A stretch of DNA of 64,000 nt from Opisthorchis felineus (GCA_004794785.1 SJOL01004471.1:221632-285631), one strand, 5' to 3'; counted from the stretch's first letter, positions 50,739-62,605 are shown. Notes: generated by a model not told the origin, from the sequence alone. Translations and numbers: made by a program.

Positions 50739-51010
50739 ATGCATGATGGAGCTGAAGAACGTCGTGGTTTAAATGAACAGTATCTTCGGCCGTTTGTCCC
50801 ATCGTTATCAGTCTGCTGCTCACTCAATTACACTTTTTTCTCATCAGAGAAAGAATCGATAAGTAGAATTTCTTTTACCAGTCGGTTACGAGAATCCATG
50901 ACCAGACATCTGGCTGCTCCAAAGGCTTTTCTATTGTTTTGTTTTTGTTTTGTGGCTTTTCTGAGCATTCAGTAAATAATGCGCTAAGGGAGAGCTAGTC
51001 ACGCTGCTGA

Positions 51011-51240
51011 TTAGTCCCTCGTGGCCAAACGATTAAGTGCTCAACCCCTGACCGGAAGGTCACAGGTTCAAAACTGACTGGGTTTCGTGAGATGAGCACT
51101 GTTGATGATTCTCAACAAGGCTGAATGAGATGTACAGTTCAACGTAGATCGGCTTCACTGAAAGGACGCAAACTCTATTGAAAATCAACAGTTCATCTTG
51201 CATCAACAGTCATGAGCTAAAAGACTGCTCAAAGTGACAG
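51011..51240 (+). repeat. tRNA-derived SINE-like element
   Basis: The head ttagtccctcgtggccaaac then gattaagtgctcaacccctg is A-box-like. A B-box-like ggttcaaaact follows at 51065, giving normal tRNA spacing. A non-tRNA tail follows (gatgagcactgttgatgatt, then ggcttcactgaaaggacgc). The cloverleaf is imperfect (acceptor and T stems mismatched), so this is not a functional tRNA gene. The tail start resembles that of the unit at 25395. Confidence 0.55.
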
Positions 51241-51492
51241 AAACCCGAATGTTGAAGTAACGTTTCTTCACAGATTAGATGCACTGACTACTGGCCTACT
51301 GTTCGCTAAAATTCCTGATAGTTGTATAAAAAGCCTTTTATCGCTTTAATTACATTTGTATCTAAAATACATTAGGGTGATTGGCAATCATCGGTCACTG
51401 TGGCTAGTCAGCTGTTACAAGTAAGCCCTAATCAAATTACTCATACATACACAAACATTGTGTGTGGAAGAATCAGGCTGATAAACAATTAC

Positions 51493-51706
51493 AAGACAAC
51501 GCTGGAGTATTGAAAACCGATGGACCAAATTTAGGACCATAAACCAGGCTACTTTATCCGGTTGGGTGTTATCATCCAGGAAATAAACTTCATTTCGATG
51601 TACCATATCTAAATGGGCTACTTTGGGCCCAGTTTTCTTAGAGCATCCTTTGTATATTGTAAGATTCTGGCGAAATGATATTCTATCAGTCGAGTGCGTA
51701 TCCTTC
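51493..51706 (-). CDS. Candidate exon, unknown domain
   Basis: A strong acceptor (cgtgtcttttttcag) opens a 71-codon frame (phase 2) reading KDTHSTDRISFRQNLTIYKG, a Cys, and later NEVYFLDDNTQPDKVAWFMV. A possible donor GTAATT gives phase 0 at the end. It lies in the correct strand and interval to belong to the large gene, between the 54853 exon and the copy-2 cassette, but intervening exons would be needed to connect phases. It could be chance. Confidence 0.28.
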
Positions 51707-52838
51707 CTGAAAAAAGACACGTTTGAACTGAAGTATTCCAGTGGTTGTGACTTCATTAAATTTGATGCTGAACACTAAAAAATTGGCCAAAAACTTGAGT
51801 AAGAAACTCTTGAATTGGCTGTTTGAGATAAAAACCAGAACAAAACACTATGACCTGGTTATTAATTATCTCGAAGACGTTTAGAGGAGCTTTGCTGAAC
51901 CATGCACAAACCGCCAAAACTTTATTGTGTATTCTGGGACAAAAAGAAAACCAGGCGTAATCTGCTGCAGAGAATTTATAGTTGGACATAAGCCAACTAA
52001 CTGTTCAATGAGTCTGAAACATTTGACGACAAAAGAAACTTTCAAATCTGCCAAATATTTGAACAAGAATCGTCCGCACTTACGGTTTTCCAGATCACTA
52101 CACGAACAATTTTTCAAATGTTTTTTAATTACCCCGTCAGAATTTTTATCATTAAAAGTAACATTTTGTGGTCCTTTTCTGATGATGATCGATTAGATAC
52201 ACGTGACTTCTTTGCAAATCCCAGTGAATAAATACGTGGTCAAGTAAGCAGCTCTACCGCGGATTAAGAAACAGTAAAATACTGCATTCCTGATCTCAGC
52301 TATCTGTACGGATTGACAAGATCAACTAGTGAGTTTCTACTCACCTTAATTAATCTAGACGGGTTACGCTAACTACGGGAGAATAAAGATCTCATTACTT
52401 GGAAATGATACAAAGATGATGGGTTGTCTTCATGAAACCACCGATACTATAGGTCTGGGATGGACATCACTTTGCCAGATACAGCCAAATTCCATTTCCC
52501 TGTCTAACGAAAAATACGAAGCGGATAAATAGGGAAAGTAGCAAGTGGCCACACTCGGACATCTTTCTGAAGAACAACACATTATGGGAGGTCTGTTCGG
52601 ACAAATTAATCCTATCGGTGCAGATAGCCATCGGCTATACGTCCTGCTCAAGGTCATAAACCTGAGGTTCATCTAGGTTCATTTCTTGGTATATATAATC
52701 CCCCTTACCATGGTATTGTTTTATGGCTGTGCAGTCTGCTCAAACCGTTGCTTGAAGCAGCTGCTAAGCCTAGCCGAAAGTACACATTTGAATTCAATGA
52801 ATGTATAAGAGAGCAAAGACCTGTACAATAGATTATGT
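51707..52838. other. No supported feature
   Basis: Open frames on both strands (for example 51927-52196 plus, 52430-52672 minus) have no usable splice context or recognised motif. The region may contain more of the adjacent retroelement remnant, but I cannot show this. Confidence 0.35.
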
Positions 52839-53277
52839 TTGCTTACAAGCCTTTGCAAGGCACCTCAGACAATAGCTGCGCGAGTATACAATTACATGAG
52901 ATCCATACAGCAGTTAACAACCAGGTTTAAGGAGCTTACGTTTCGATGTACCATGAATACCTTTTTTCAGCGGCAAAAGTTGCTGCTAAATCGATCAGGT
53001 ATCCATGAGATCTTTTCTTGCCCCTATGCCAGCGGATGCCTTCATGACAAGCCTGAGAAACGCTACATGCGAACGGGGTGCACCCCTGTGCTTCTACTAT
53101 AGGCACATGGAAAATACTTGGAGACCCATGATCAAACGACCACTCTGGAAGTATTTAGTAGTGTTCACCTTTAGACACCTTTTACATGTAAAACGTAACA
53201 CGAGGGTAAACACAAACTTCTGTGTGTATTATTTTAAAGAGGGTCAGTTGGAAGCATCCGAAGGAGTTCTAGCATAA
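52839..53277 (+). mobile_element. Decayed Penelope-like reverse transcriptase fragment
   Basis: Two overlapping frames together show the order of RT motifs typical of Penelope-like elements. First comes LTFRCTMNTFFQRQ, equivalent to the L-C-(x)-N-T/V-x-F segment. After a frameshift come a degenerate form of the usual A-M-G-S-P-L-(S/G)-P block, ADAFMTSLRN (A-D-x-F-M), and finally FYYRHMENTW where active copies have a Y-V/M-D-D-T core. The catalytic Asp-Asp is replaced by Glu-Asn and the frame is broken, so it is dead. Penelope-like elements are known in trematodes. The call rests on motif order by eye. Confidence 0.5.
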
Positions 53278-54709
53278 ATCCAACATGGATCAGGCCGTAC
53301 CATAATTTCTCCAGCTGTGATTCAAACCTAAGTTTCATTTATTGCCTATTGGGCACAGCATAAAATGCACACAGGACAGCCTGCCAGATGTTGACTTCCT
53401 GTTTAGGGGTCAACTTAAACCTGATTTTGCATCAGAGCGCCAAGTGCCAAGGAAGCCAGTGTACCTAGAGGCTTACTAGAATTTAAACACATATTCACCT
53501 CTGGCGTCCTCCATCCGAGGTTTACCAGCTGTCCAGACGAAACTTGAAGGGTCAGCTATTTGCCATGCCATTCTAAGGTGGGCCTACCAGATCGTTCGCC
53601 CTTGCTGGGCCTGATACGTCGGCGTAAACATGTGCTTTCCTGACGCTCTAGAAGACTTGTTCTTCGCCAACACATTATGTAGACGCAGGACATCAAGTAA
53701 GTCATGCAACGGTATTTACATTTACCTAGGAAGGTACTCTAAAGCCTCAACTGATATCCGGGATTAGAATGCTGTCCACCGCAGGGGCCTTGACTACCAG
53801 AATCCTAGGGCTTGATTTGTTTGTTCAAAAGGAGTCTGATCTTCTTCTTGTCCTGACCCAACAGGTTATACCGGTCAGTCAATCATCGAGGATCACATAA
53901 GCTCTCTTGATACTGATTAACGGTACAACCCAGACAATCAACTACTCCACCCTACGTTTAATCACTTCATGATTATGCAACCATTTATATGTTGTTTGGC
54001 TCAGAACTATCTGTGTCTACATATGAACATGACGATGAGATCCCGGAAAGGGTTCCTCGTTGAGATGAGCGTTCTCAGTTCACCCTTTGGCACACTTCAA
54101 GCAATTCTGTACTTATTAAAAACTTTAGAATTAGAAGTGGTGGCTTAAGCGACTTTCGGAGGACCCAGAATGCCTATTGAAGTCAGCGCCTGGAATTAGG
54201 TTCATTACTTTCATCATTCTTGACAATTCTGTATGGACTAAAAAACGATCGGCCGTTCACATGGCCCTTCGGGTGTTTGCGAAGTCCAGGTGAATGCCTT
54301 TCCTTAGTGGACAGCAATAAGGTTAATCTAACACTAGAAAGTAATTACCGTTTAAATGTGCTATAGGAATCTATTGAAATCTATTGGAATCTCCTCCTGT
54401 TGCATCATGTGAGGCAAAGTGTAAGGATTTAGAAGAAATGATGCAACGCGTGTGATTTGGTTACCTTGCTAGTGAATTGAGATATCCATCCAAAAAATAT
54501 CTATAGTAAGTTTTGGTCTCGCTTGGCTGCTCGGTTATATACCCATCAGGGTTATTGTGGTCCACATCCCCTCTTTTTCGGAATTTGTGTCATCCCTCAA
54601 ACAAAATAACTCTTCTGTTTAGTGGGAGTTAAGAATGGCTTGCGTTATTAAACGTCTGTGTACTACAGATTTCGTTCTTGATCAATCAACATGAGTTTAG
54701 TCTGTATAC
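53278..54709. other. Presumed intron, nothing identified
   Basis: GC is a little higher around 53.4-53.9 kb than in nearby sequence, perhaps from older repeat debris, but no reading frame or repeat could be assigned. Confidence 0.35.
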
Positions 54710-54853
54710 ATGAGGGGTAATTGTTCCGCACACTGTTAAATGGCTGCTTTTCATAGAGGGCCCAGGTGAGCAATCATTTATGAATAAACTGAATTCTTCT
54801 GGATTAGGAAGGATGACGCACTTTGCTTTTATCCCATCAAACCTTAGATGCAC
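54710..54853 (-). CDS. Candidate exon, Cys-containing beta-rich segment
   Basis: A 144-nt stretch (48 codons, phase 0 to 0) has acceptor gggtaccctttcag and a moderate donor GTATAC. It reads VHLRFDGIKAKCVILPNPEE, then FSLFINDCSPGPSMKSSHLT, then VCGTITPH. Its phase-0 start matches the phase-0 end of the candidate exon at 55676, and together they would form about one FN3-sized unit. Three Cys are present. It is similar in size but not clearly homologous to the 48-codon cassette exon 2. Confidence 0.42.
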
Positions 54854-55675
54854 CTGAAAGGGTACCCAAGTCAATGATTCCACGTGTGCGACAGTCGCAA
54901 AGCAGCTTTTATCAACATGAAAAGGGATGAATGAAGGAAACGTTTGGTGATTTTTCTAAGCCGAATAAGTTTGAGACAACAACATATCTGGCGGGACGTC
55001 AATTTAACTGGCAAATATCTTGTGTGCCGTATATATAGATTAATACTTGTTGCTCAATTTAGGCTGATTTTGCGATTTCCCATCTTAAATTTTGGATTTT
55101 GGATTATCTTGTTTTAATAACACATCATTTTGCATAACGCTACTGATTCACTAGATGTGACCGACTTCAAAGAAGATTTCATTTGTTCACAGTTTTTGAT
55201 AAAAAACGAAACGGCTTCATTATTCATCCATTAAAGGGTACAGAAATATATCCCAAGTATGCATATTGTCAATGACCACTTGTAAAGTGCCGCCACTCTT
55301 AAACGTGAAAATTGTGTTGTACGCTTTCACGCAATGACAGAGTTCCAGCTGTTTGGACTGCAAAGTATGGCTTTCTAGCTGAAGCTTTACCCACATTATC
55401 TGTGATCTGAGGTCGAGCAGAACATCTCAACTTTGACGTTTACCAACGGCCCTTCCATCTTGAAAACGTAGTGACTATTTTCGTCGACTGTTAGCATCAC
55501 TGCTACGTAGATCACGAATGAGAGTAGCTTCTTGTTGGGTAAAAATATATTAGCCGACATGCTACGGCGAATATCAACAAATATCATGATAAGCAACCAC
55601 AACTAACTTCAGGCGAACCGAGCGGTGATATAGATCACTAAAACAAAGTGTCTCCCACTTCCATGTCCAACTCAC

Positions 55676-55800
55676 CTTCATCGTGACTATTATGGCTGTA
55701 AGGACCGCTTGTAACTTGTCACCTGGGTATAGCTGCAACAGTTTAGTTTGCCGGTGATCTGAGAGTATATGTGTTATATTGGAGGCAGTGGCAGATATAA
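55676..55800 (-). CDS. Candidate half-FN3 exon
   Basis: This 125-nt exon candidate has acceptor ctttgcgcgtcag and a strong donor AAG/GTGAGT, phase 1 to 0. It reads ISATASNITHILSDHRQTKL, then LQLYPGDKLQAVLTAIIVT. The L-x-L-x-P-G-D-x-L segment resembles the E-F turn of FN3 domains, and N-I-T is an N-glycosylation site. Its phase-1 start matches the phase-1 end of the presumed first coding exon at 62782. Confidence 0.45.
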
Positions 55801-57206
55801 CTGACGCGCAAAGCAGTGACTGGCAGTAGCCTTCAGAGCGGAAAGATTGGAATGGAAAGCTCTGCAGTAAAAATGGCAGCTCGAATGCATGCGTATCAGT
55901 AAGCACGCTACTGGGTCATATCTGCTTATGTATTCAGTCAGTGATCATTCTGGTCCGCATCCAGAGAAACGGCAAAGAACCAGGCAGATCTGAGTGTGCT
56001 GGTAGATACCCTCATACGTAGCTGTCGTGTCACTGCTTGACATACCGTAGGTCGCTTTCAATCTCCGCGTGGCTGCTCAGAGGGGCTATCCATGGAAGTC
56101 AGCTAACTTATATACGAGGCAAGTGACCAATCCAGTGCAACCAGTGGGGTGTTGAGCATCCAGCCATTGTGGACAAAAACCGTTTGACATACTTCAGCAT
56201 TACAGATCTGATATTCCTGCCAGACTCGGATAATGCTCTGAAGACACCGAAAGTCAGACACTGAAAGTCTGTTACCATCCTCAGCTCAAAAAAGTCAGAT
56301 TCTTGACCCATGCAAAAATATGGTGCACATTGCAGAATTGTAAACTCGACCCTTGTCAGAGGGGCTTATGCTCCACCCGCGACAAAGGTGGAGGTCGAAA
56401 AATACCCTGACATTCCCACACTGAATGGATACCGCCGGGACTGATACTATGACAGTCGGCTCAGCCGCAGGTATGTGATTCGGGTCTTAGCCTACCAATT
56501 ATCGCAACAGCACTCTACACATCAAAAGTATGCGGAGTAAATCGAGTTATTTTGAGTACGTAATGTTGTATGCTTTAGGAATGCTTCAGGTTCAAAGCGA
56601 GCGACGTCGTCTCTGTATTCGACACCTGTGAGCAAACTTGCTGGTGGCATCTCGACCCCACAGACATCAGAGGCTGGGAGTGAGCTTTCCATGATCATAT
56701 GTATGAGGAAGTTGAACACAAAAGATGAGTAACAACACCCTTCCCTGACATCAACTGACGTACTGAACTCAGAAGATAGCTTACCCTAGACCTTCACGCA
56801 CCCATTGGCTTTAGTGTTCAGCACCTCAAACGGGGCCAAAAGTTTATGGGGGTACATTTGGCTCATTGGTGCTGCCAAAATATCTGGAGATCAGCGGAGT
56901 TAAAGATAAATTTCAAGTAAAAATGTCGACTGAATTTATTGGTGGAGGCGGTGTGGTTTAGTAAAATGAGTTGGAGGGTGAATAGATGTTCGATGCATAC
57001 TCTTGCAGAACGGAAGCTAGCCTCTTTTTCACGGATCTGCCTCTGCCATCAACCTTCGACTGGTGAAACCAGATGGTTTCTTCAATGTTAAGGCTAACAG
57101 GCTAATGCCACGACGAGTTTCTCAGTTATTTCACGTAACACTTTTAAAGACGAATATGATTGCCGATGTGCTCACTCCGCACTAATTTCATCTTTACTCC
57201 ACATAG
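55801..57206. other. Presumed intron, nothing identified
   Basis: No exon has good borders. The 56.05-56.45 kb part is relatively GC-rich with scattered stops and may be repeat debris of unknown family. Confidence 0.35.
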
Positions 57207-57411
57207 TTCCAAAACCTTTTGTCAGATGGATAACCAGAAGTTCTCCGCCTTAATTGAAGAGGGGCGGGTACAAACAGTTTGGTCTGGGTGCTTTCTCAGC
57301 AGCGATATTCCATACTTTATTTCTTCTCCTGACGAGCAATTAACTTTTACATTCCATTCGTCGGCGTATACTGTCTCCATGAGCTCTGTCGTAGAAAGTC
57401 AGCTAAACTAG
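57207..57411 (+). CDS. Candidate terminal plus-strand exon, CUB- or stalk-like
   Basis: After acceptor tctttactccacatag (phase 2), an open frame of about 67 codons encodes EEGRVQTVWSGCFLSSDIPY, then FISSPDEQLTFTFHSSAYTV, and stops at 57411. The pattern Cys-x(8)-(I)SS-x-x-x-x-L-x-F-x-F-H-S resembles the C-terminal third of a CUB domain, though one Cys alone cannot prove it. It is antisense within the presumed first intron of the FN3 gene. No polyadenylation signal is obvious directly downstream. Confidence 0.35.
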
Positions 57412-59775
57412 CCTTCGAAGTATTCGGTCCATTTTTCTAATCAGAGTTTTTGTGAATGAATTGCCGAACCGCCTTGTTTACTTGTCATTTTACTGACAGT
57501 TACACTTGTTCGACCGTTCGATGGTGTGAGTAGTAAAGGGCACGACTCATTCGGGCGGAAAAAGCCCCCTTTTTGTGAGCTGCGTTGTTTACAATGGGTA
57601 CTGGTCTTTCCTTAGACGCCTCAGTGTTTGAATTTTGAGGGATTTGCGTGCACCATCTTAACCATTCTATGCTCATTTTAATTTCCCAACATTATCAGGA
57701 ACTAGCGACCTTGGCGATACCTAGTGGTCATTTGGTCGTGTGTCATAAGTTAGACAGACAGCTTTGAAAGATACGAGCCACAAGTTATCATGCTCCATCC
57801 ACGTGCTAGTCAGCAGCAGTTTTTATTTACTTAGTGTGTGTCTAGTGTAGTTGAGCTAGCTCAAAGCAGTACCGCCGAGCTATAGTTGTTTTCAGAAAAT
57901 GCCGATTCGCATGCTGATTGCGGACTCGCGAAGGTCAAAAGAAGAACAATTTGTCAAACATGATTGCTTTGTGCTGCCACCTGAATTGACCCATCTGCTC
58001 TACGAAGAACTGCAGTCCTGAATTTCTGCTCTCCATCGGTGGCTTATGACTACCGAATCCAATTGGGTTCACAGTTTACTGACTGATCTGCATAACTGAA
58101 CGGCTCAGAGGCAAATGTTCACTATAATTTAATTCAGCAAACTGTGTCAACCTCTGTGGTTAAATGCAAGCAACACACCAGATATTGCACAACTTATCTA
58201 ATCTGGATCACCGCATCGGCAGATAGTAAAATCTAACAGAGCTGAGTTGGTTCTCATAACTTTAAGATGCCCAGCCACGCTGGAAACCTGTGTGTGTTAA
58301 GGAAACACAGAATACATCAATCTTAAGACATTTTGCGTTTCGATCAAGCAGTGTCCGTTTTCCCATCTGACACAAAGCAAAGAAGTTAAAAAGTCCTATG
58401 CAGGAAAAACCCTAGTAATTAATATGGCGTTTAGTGTTAAGTGCTACTGGGCAGTGAAGTAGATCAAACACAGTGGTCAAAGACATGACGATGCTTTCTT
58501 GTACGGTTAAAAGGGTTGCTGAGGACGTCGGTAGACAAAGAACGGTGCGTGCATGTGGCAGTTTGTGGTTAAGTAGGCCAGGGAATGAGGGTGATTTGTG
58601 GAAATCCAACTTGATATTTACTTAAAGGTCTGACTCACAAAGCAGCCATGAAAGGACCTTGCCCCTAATCGCTAATTCAACTGTCTGAACTGAAGGGCAG
58701 CAGGCTGTGGGAGTTTCTTGGACGATCCGACCCTGAGCCGATGATTCGGTAGTCTGACTTCCTTGGTGGCAATCGGCTGGTCTAGCCCGGGGCGACGGAA
58801 GAAAGTCATAAATGTCTTACTCCTGATGGTGCAGTGCATAGCAAGTCTGTTTGGAGCCGCTTCGGGTTTATTATTGGTGACTGTATTAAAGAACTCCCTG
58901 GTGGTCAGGATCGACCGTTGGTATAGGATTGTTTGGTTTCCCAGGTCGACCTTTTCTAACTCGCCCTTCCATAAGTAAGCACTTCCTGTGGAGAATACTC
59001 CACTGCCTTTGAGATCCAACTGCAAAGAACTGTAAGACTGTAAACAGACCACCTTGCACTACCCTCATTTGTGGTGTGAAGGCTTCCTTTGGTTGACCTG
59101 AATGAACTGTTTTGGCTTTCTTGGTAGCAGTGCACCTTGTGAAACGATGTTTCAGTCAAGATATATTGTAACTTTAATAACTTGACAAAGGCGTAAATGT
59201 TGGCAATTTTCTGTCGGAACTCAAATTTGCTAATCCTATTTGATAAGTAAAACTCATCGCGTCTCTCTCAATTTCGCATCGTGACGCATCGCACTTTTAT
59301 TAAATACACGGAAGTTAAATGATCTGTTGACGGGGCAGCGTCACATAGGGTACGGTGTTCTTTCAGAAGCGCTTTTCTAAATTGCTGATGACAGAGGACT
59401 AAATTATAAGCAGGCTGTATTCAGAATAAGTAGCTCGCAAGTTAATTAAGATGCTACTGGATACAGAGTATCCATTTAAGACGCTGTTTCTTTCTACGCT
59501 GTACAAGAGGAAAGCCTCATCCCATTTTAAAGGAATGTTTTAAAATATGTGTCACAATAAAAACGCGCACACAAAAAGGACCGATAAGGCTACAGTTACA
59601 GCATTAATGGAGCTCTCTAAACCGAAATTACCTTAACATTAATTGTAGTACAATCCCATGATTTAATATCGATGAAATTTCATGGTAAAGTGGTAAAATT
59701 ACTCTTTTTACCCCTTAGAGACGTATAATACTCACTAAGTATCAACACTTTAACGATAGTTACACACTGGGTTAT
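57412..59775. other. Presumed intron or retroelement debris
   Basis: A 126-codon minus-strand open frame at 58672-59052, overlapped by a plus-strand frame, lies in a locally GC-richer block. It contains NTVTNNKPEAAPNRLAMHC and SKTFMTFFRRPGLDQP, with no recognised family, and is shredded in neighbouring frames. I treat it as probable old repeat rather than a gene. Confidence 0.35.
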
Positions 59776-60288
59776 CTAAAAAAAGTTCCATCGCGCAGTC
59801 AGTTCCATTTGCATTAAGTCTTTCTTGAGATTCTGCATTCTCATTTTGGCCATTCGTTCCTTCGTTTGGAGGGTTGTGTAACTCTTAGCTTTTGTAAGCA
59901 TACCGTTAGCAATCTGGAGGTGGGAATAAAACAACCTAAACCGTTTGATGGCCACAACAGGTAATGAGATATATAGGTGACTGAACAGGCTCAAGAAACG
60001 TAAAACTCGCAGATAGAGACTGTTCTCATTCAAGAAAATGTTTGTGTAGAATGCCCAACCGCCGAGGGCAGGAGCCAGCAAAATTGTGCAATCGAAACAA
60101 AACAGACAGATTGCATGTAACATTATCCATATGTCAAATTTAGGCAACGATTTCTCTGACCTAACACATTTAGTGGCTACATACGTATCTCTGAAGAAGC
60201 TTGCAAAATAGCTTGCAAAATATAAGCCTACTTGGACGTGTTTGTTTAAAGTAGTCCCAAACTCGTTTTGTATGCAACGCCGGATCAC
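59776..60288 (-). CDS. Rhodopsin-like GPCR fragment (TM3 to ICL3), possible exon or pseudogene
   Basis: A 170-codon open frame begins after an acceptor-like gtattgcattgatag. Reading it as a class A receptor fits well. An early Cys precedes a hydrophobic stretch ending FFRDTYVATKCVR, at the place of the DRY motif. A second stretch FDIWIMLHAICLFCFDCTIL ends in LLAPALGGWAFY, like the P-x-x-GW-x-x-Y end of TM4 in opsins. A third, LRFLSLFSHLYISLPVVAIK, carries the TM5 Pro and is followed by RLFYSHLQIAN. Last comes a basic amphipathic ERMAKMRMQNLKKDLMQMEL, like ICL3 of invertebrate opsins. It then stops where TM6 should begin, with no obvious donor. TM1-2 and TM6-7 were not found nearby, so this is a partial or broken copy, nested on the same strand in the FN3 gene's presumed first intron. 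Confidence 0.42.
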   Translation of the reverse strand: MIRRCIQNEFGTTLNKHVQVGLYFASYFASFFRDTYVATKCVRSEKSLPKFDIWIMLHAICLFCFDCTILLAPALGGWAFYTNIFLNENSLYLRVLRFLSLFSHLYISLPVVAIKRFRLFYSHLQIANGMLTKAKSYTTLQTKERMAKMRMQNLKKDLMQMELTARWNFF

Positions 60289-62505
60289 CCTATCAATGCA
60301 ATACTTATTGCAGCAGTAGCCGAGGAAGGAAGAATATCAACGTGCTTCTTACACGTCTCTCTGGGAAAAAAAAGTAGTAAAATGCAAATGTCAACTTTGC
60401 TTGTTTTTTGGCCGCCAATTTGTAAATTGCTTGTTACTTAAAGTGTTTATTGTCCTAAGTAAGGTTCCAAGACAGTACAAATTTAGATCAGAACGCTTTT
60501 ATACACCAGCGATAGAAAATGCATTCATGTCAGCTGCGTAGTGCACATTATTTGTTTTACCCCTAGAAAAGTATGTTTGTCTCCGATAGCTAACGCGGCC
60601 CTTGCTCTTGCAGCCTTACTACGACAAAACGGATGGCCTTAATAATTCGCTGTTTATAAAAACTTTAAAATTCAAAAACCTTGACTCCCCATGAATTAGG
60701 TCTATGTGCAACCAACCTTTTTTGAGAGCAGGTGATTGCATATGGAGAAAGATACTTCATTTACTTGACTTCCAATTGATAAGAAGTTGCTTTCAGTCCA
60801 GCTACGCAAAGCTGCAACCGTACACGTGCCAGCATAAGTTAAAAGCAGCTCTTGCACTTACCTCCTTCAATCAATGAAATTCAGGTAGCTCTGAACATTT
60901 TTAGCGTTTTCAAACAAAACAAAATGTTAAAAACGTTTCCTGCTCTCCTAAAAGAACATAATCTTGTAGACAAATTTTAAAATCTTTCACAAACGAATAC
61001 TCGGTATTTCGGTGAGCGGAACTACCAAATACTGTTAACTCACTGCCTTTAACCGAGGATATTGAATGGGCTTATGAGTATCATACGCTTGCAACCCTAT
61101 AAGAAGCCTTTGGCGCCTCAGTTGCGAGGGCTTTTCTAACTAATAATGTTTTCAAACCGTCGTTATCATCACCAAAATTCTTTTTATCCCTTGAGTTGAC
61201 GTCATCTCTTTGGAAATATGGATGGCAAGCTGTTAACCACGTGTGGAACTCCTAGCCAAAACTGAAAAGCGGTTTGTGAAAGTATACGCTAATGCTTGCA
61301 ACCAAACTTATAAAGAAACTAAATAAACCATCTTAGACCTAACGATGGCGCATTTTGAAGGCTACAAATCACTGTTAGTTTTAAATGTTTGACCTTAAAA
61401 ATCCACATGCGTTTTTGAAACTCCACCTATGCAAACCGCCTTCGACGCATTGCAGATGTCGGGCGCTTATAATACTAACTTGACCCGACGCACTTTCCCC
61501 CGCGATCTCTGTCGATGATTGAAAGTCTGACCTCCTGCGTGGTATTGCAGACAACCTTAATAACTCTAAGTACCATCCAAAGGGCTACTTCTAATATTTA
61601 TATGTGATGTCACGTTATTCTGGTTGGTTTCCTCTGTCACAAACTGTTAAATATAATGCTCAGAGTTGAATAATTCTGCTGACATTGGTAAACCAAGGGG
61701 GTCTGTATTTTTCGCATATGGACTTACACAACACTGATAGCTTCACTCACTGCATATCCGACAGAACGGCATCAAATATTTTAGTGTCATTTCAGAAAAA
61801 CATCCAACTGCTTAAACCATGTTATAGAAGCTTCAAGAAGCAAAGCTAAGAGAAAAACTGGGTATACGAATTAGAAAATCAGTGGTACTAGACCATCATT
61901 TGGAAAACAGACAGAAATGCCAATGGTTTACACAGCTGAACTGGCTTGCCTGTATTTACAACTTATTCATCTACTTACTGCCATGCCAACTCATTTTGGA
62001 GTTTTCTCTCTCTCAAAGACAATCTCATGAGGTGAAAATGCACACAAAACACACAGGGCCAAAGGATCGTCTAAACATACAAACGATGTGAGGTTGCAAA
62101 TGCAAATCATCGGAGGTCTCGGACATAGGTTGTTTGATTTGTCTGTGTGCACGCTGCATAAGAGCGATTGAGCCCCACAAACTCATAACACGTGCATGAG
62201 CACATCCTCCATGCGCTTTTGAAAAATTCCAAACGTAGTTTCTAATGCTCTTCGGTCACTTAGAGAGTTCAGTGGGATAATGTAACTATACACGAAGGCC
62301 AGGCAGCAGGTTTTGAAATGGACACAGCGACCTGGATTCCAAGTGCTGGCGAGGATAACAAAGCAGTTATACGTAAATGGGCGTCATACTTGGAGTCCTA
62401 TAAGCTTATGCGCAAGGGCCAAATGGAACTTTCAGCTTAACCAGCCACAGTAATGAAGCAAAAGCGGTACCCAGCTACTCATCACCTGTTCCCTTATCTT
62501 TACAG
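60289..62505. other. Presumed intron, AT-rich, nothing identified
   Basis: I looked for missing receptor segments on the minus strand and found no open frame of useful length. No repeat family was recognised. Confidence 0.4.
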
Positions 62506-62605
62506 CATTGTACAAACACTAGCTGGAGCTGGACTAACTCGCAGATGTCAAACGCGAAGATGTAATGTGGCGGAATGGAACATATCTGCGGTGAACATTT
62601 TTCAG
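62506..62605 (+). CDS. Candidate plus-strand exon
   Basis: A very good acceptor (cctgttcccttatctttacag) opens a frame reading IVQTLAGAGLTRRCQTRRCN then VAEWNISAVNIFQ, with a donor-like GTAGAT at 62606 (phase 2 to 0). Without splicing, the frame continues through VDAVELFKTSIHLT into an Asn-Ser-rich run from the 9-bp repeat at 62647-62677 and stops at 62728. The two Cys and following strands faintly resemble an integrin alpha membrane-proximal region; I cannot confirm that. It lies antisense just beyond the first FN3 exon. Confidence 0.3.

Noticed and set aside
51013..51090. A functional tRNA gene
   Set aside because: Promoter boxes are present but acceptor and T stems do not pair properly; it is better explained as a SINE head.
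55396..55602. Minus-strand frame with a signal-peptide-like start and a KMEGPLVNVKVEMFC segment
   Set aside because: No phase-compatible acceptor and no donor before the stop; the hydrophobic start could be chance. Possible but unsupported.
58672..59052. A 126-codon minus-strand open frame
   Set aside because: Lies in a GC-richer block with fragmented neighbouring frames and no recognised domain; more likely old repeat sequence.
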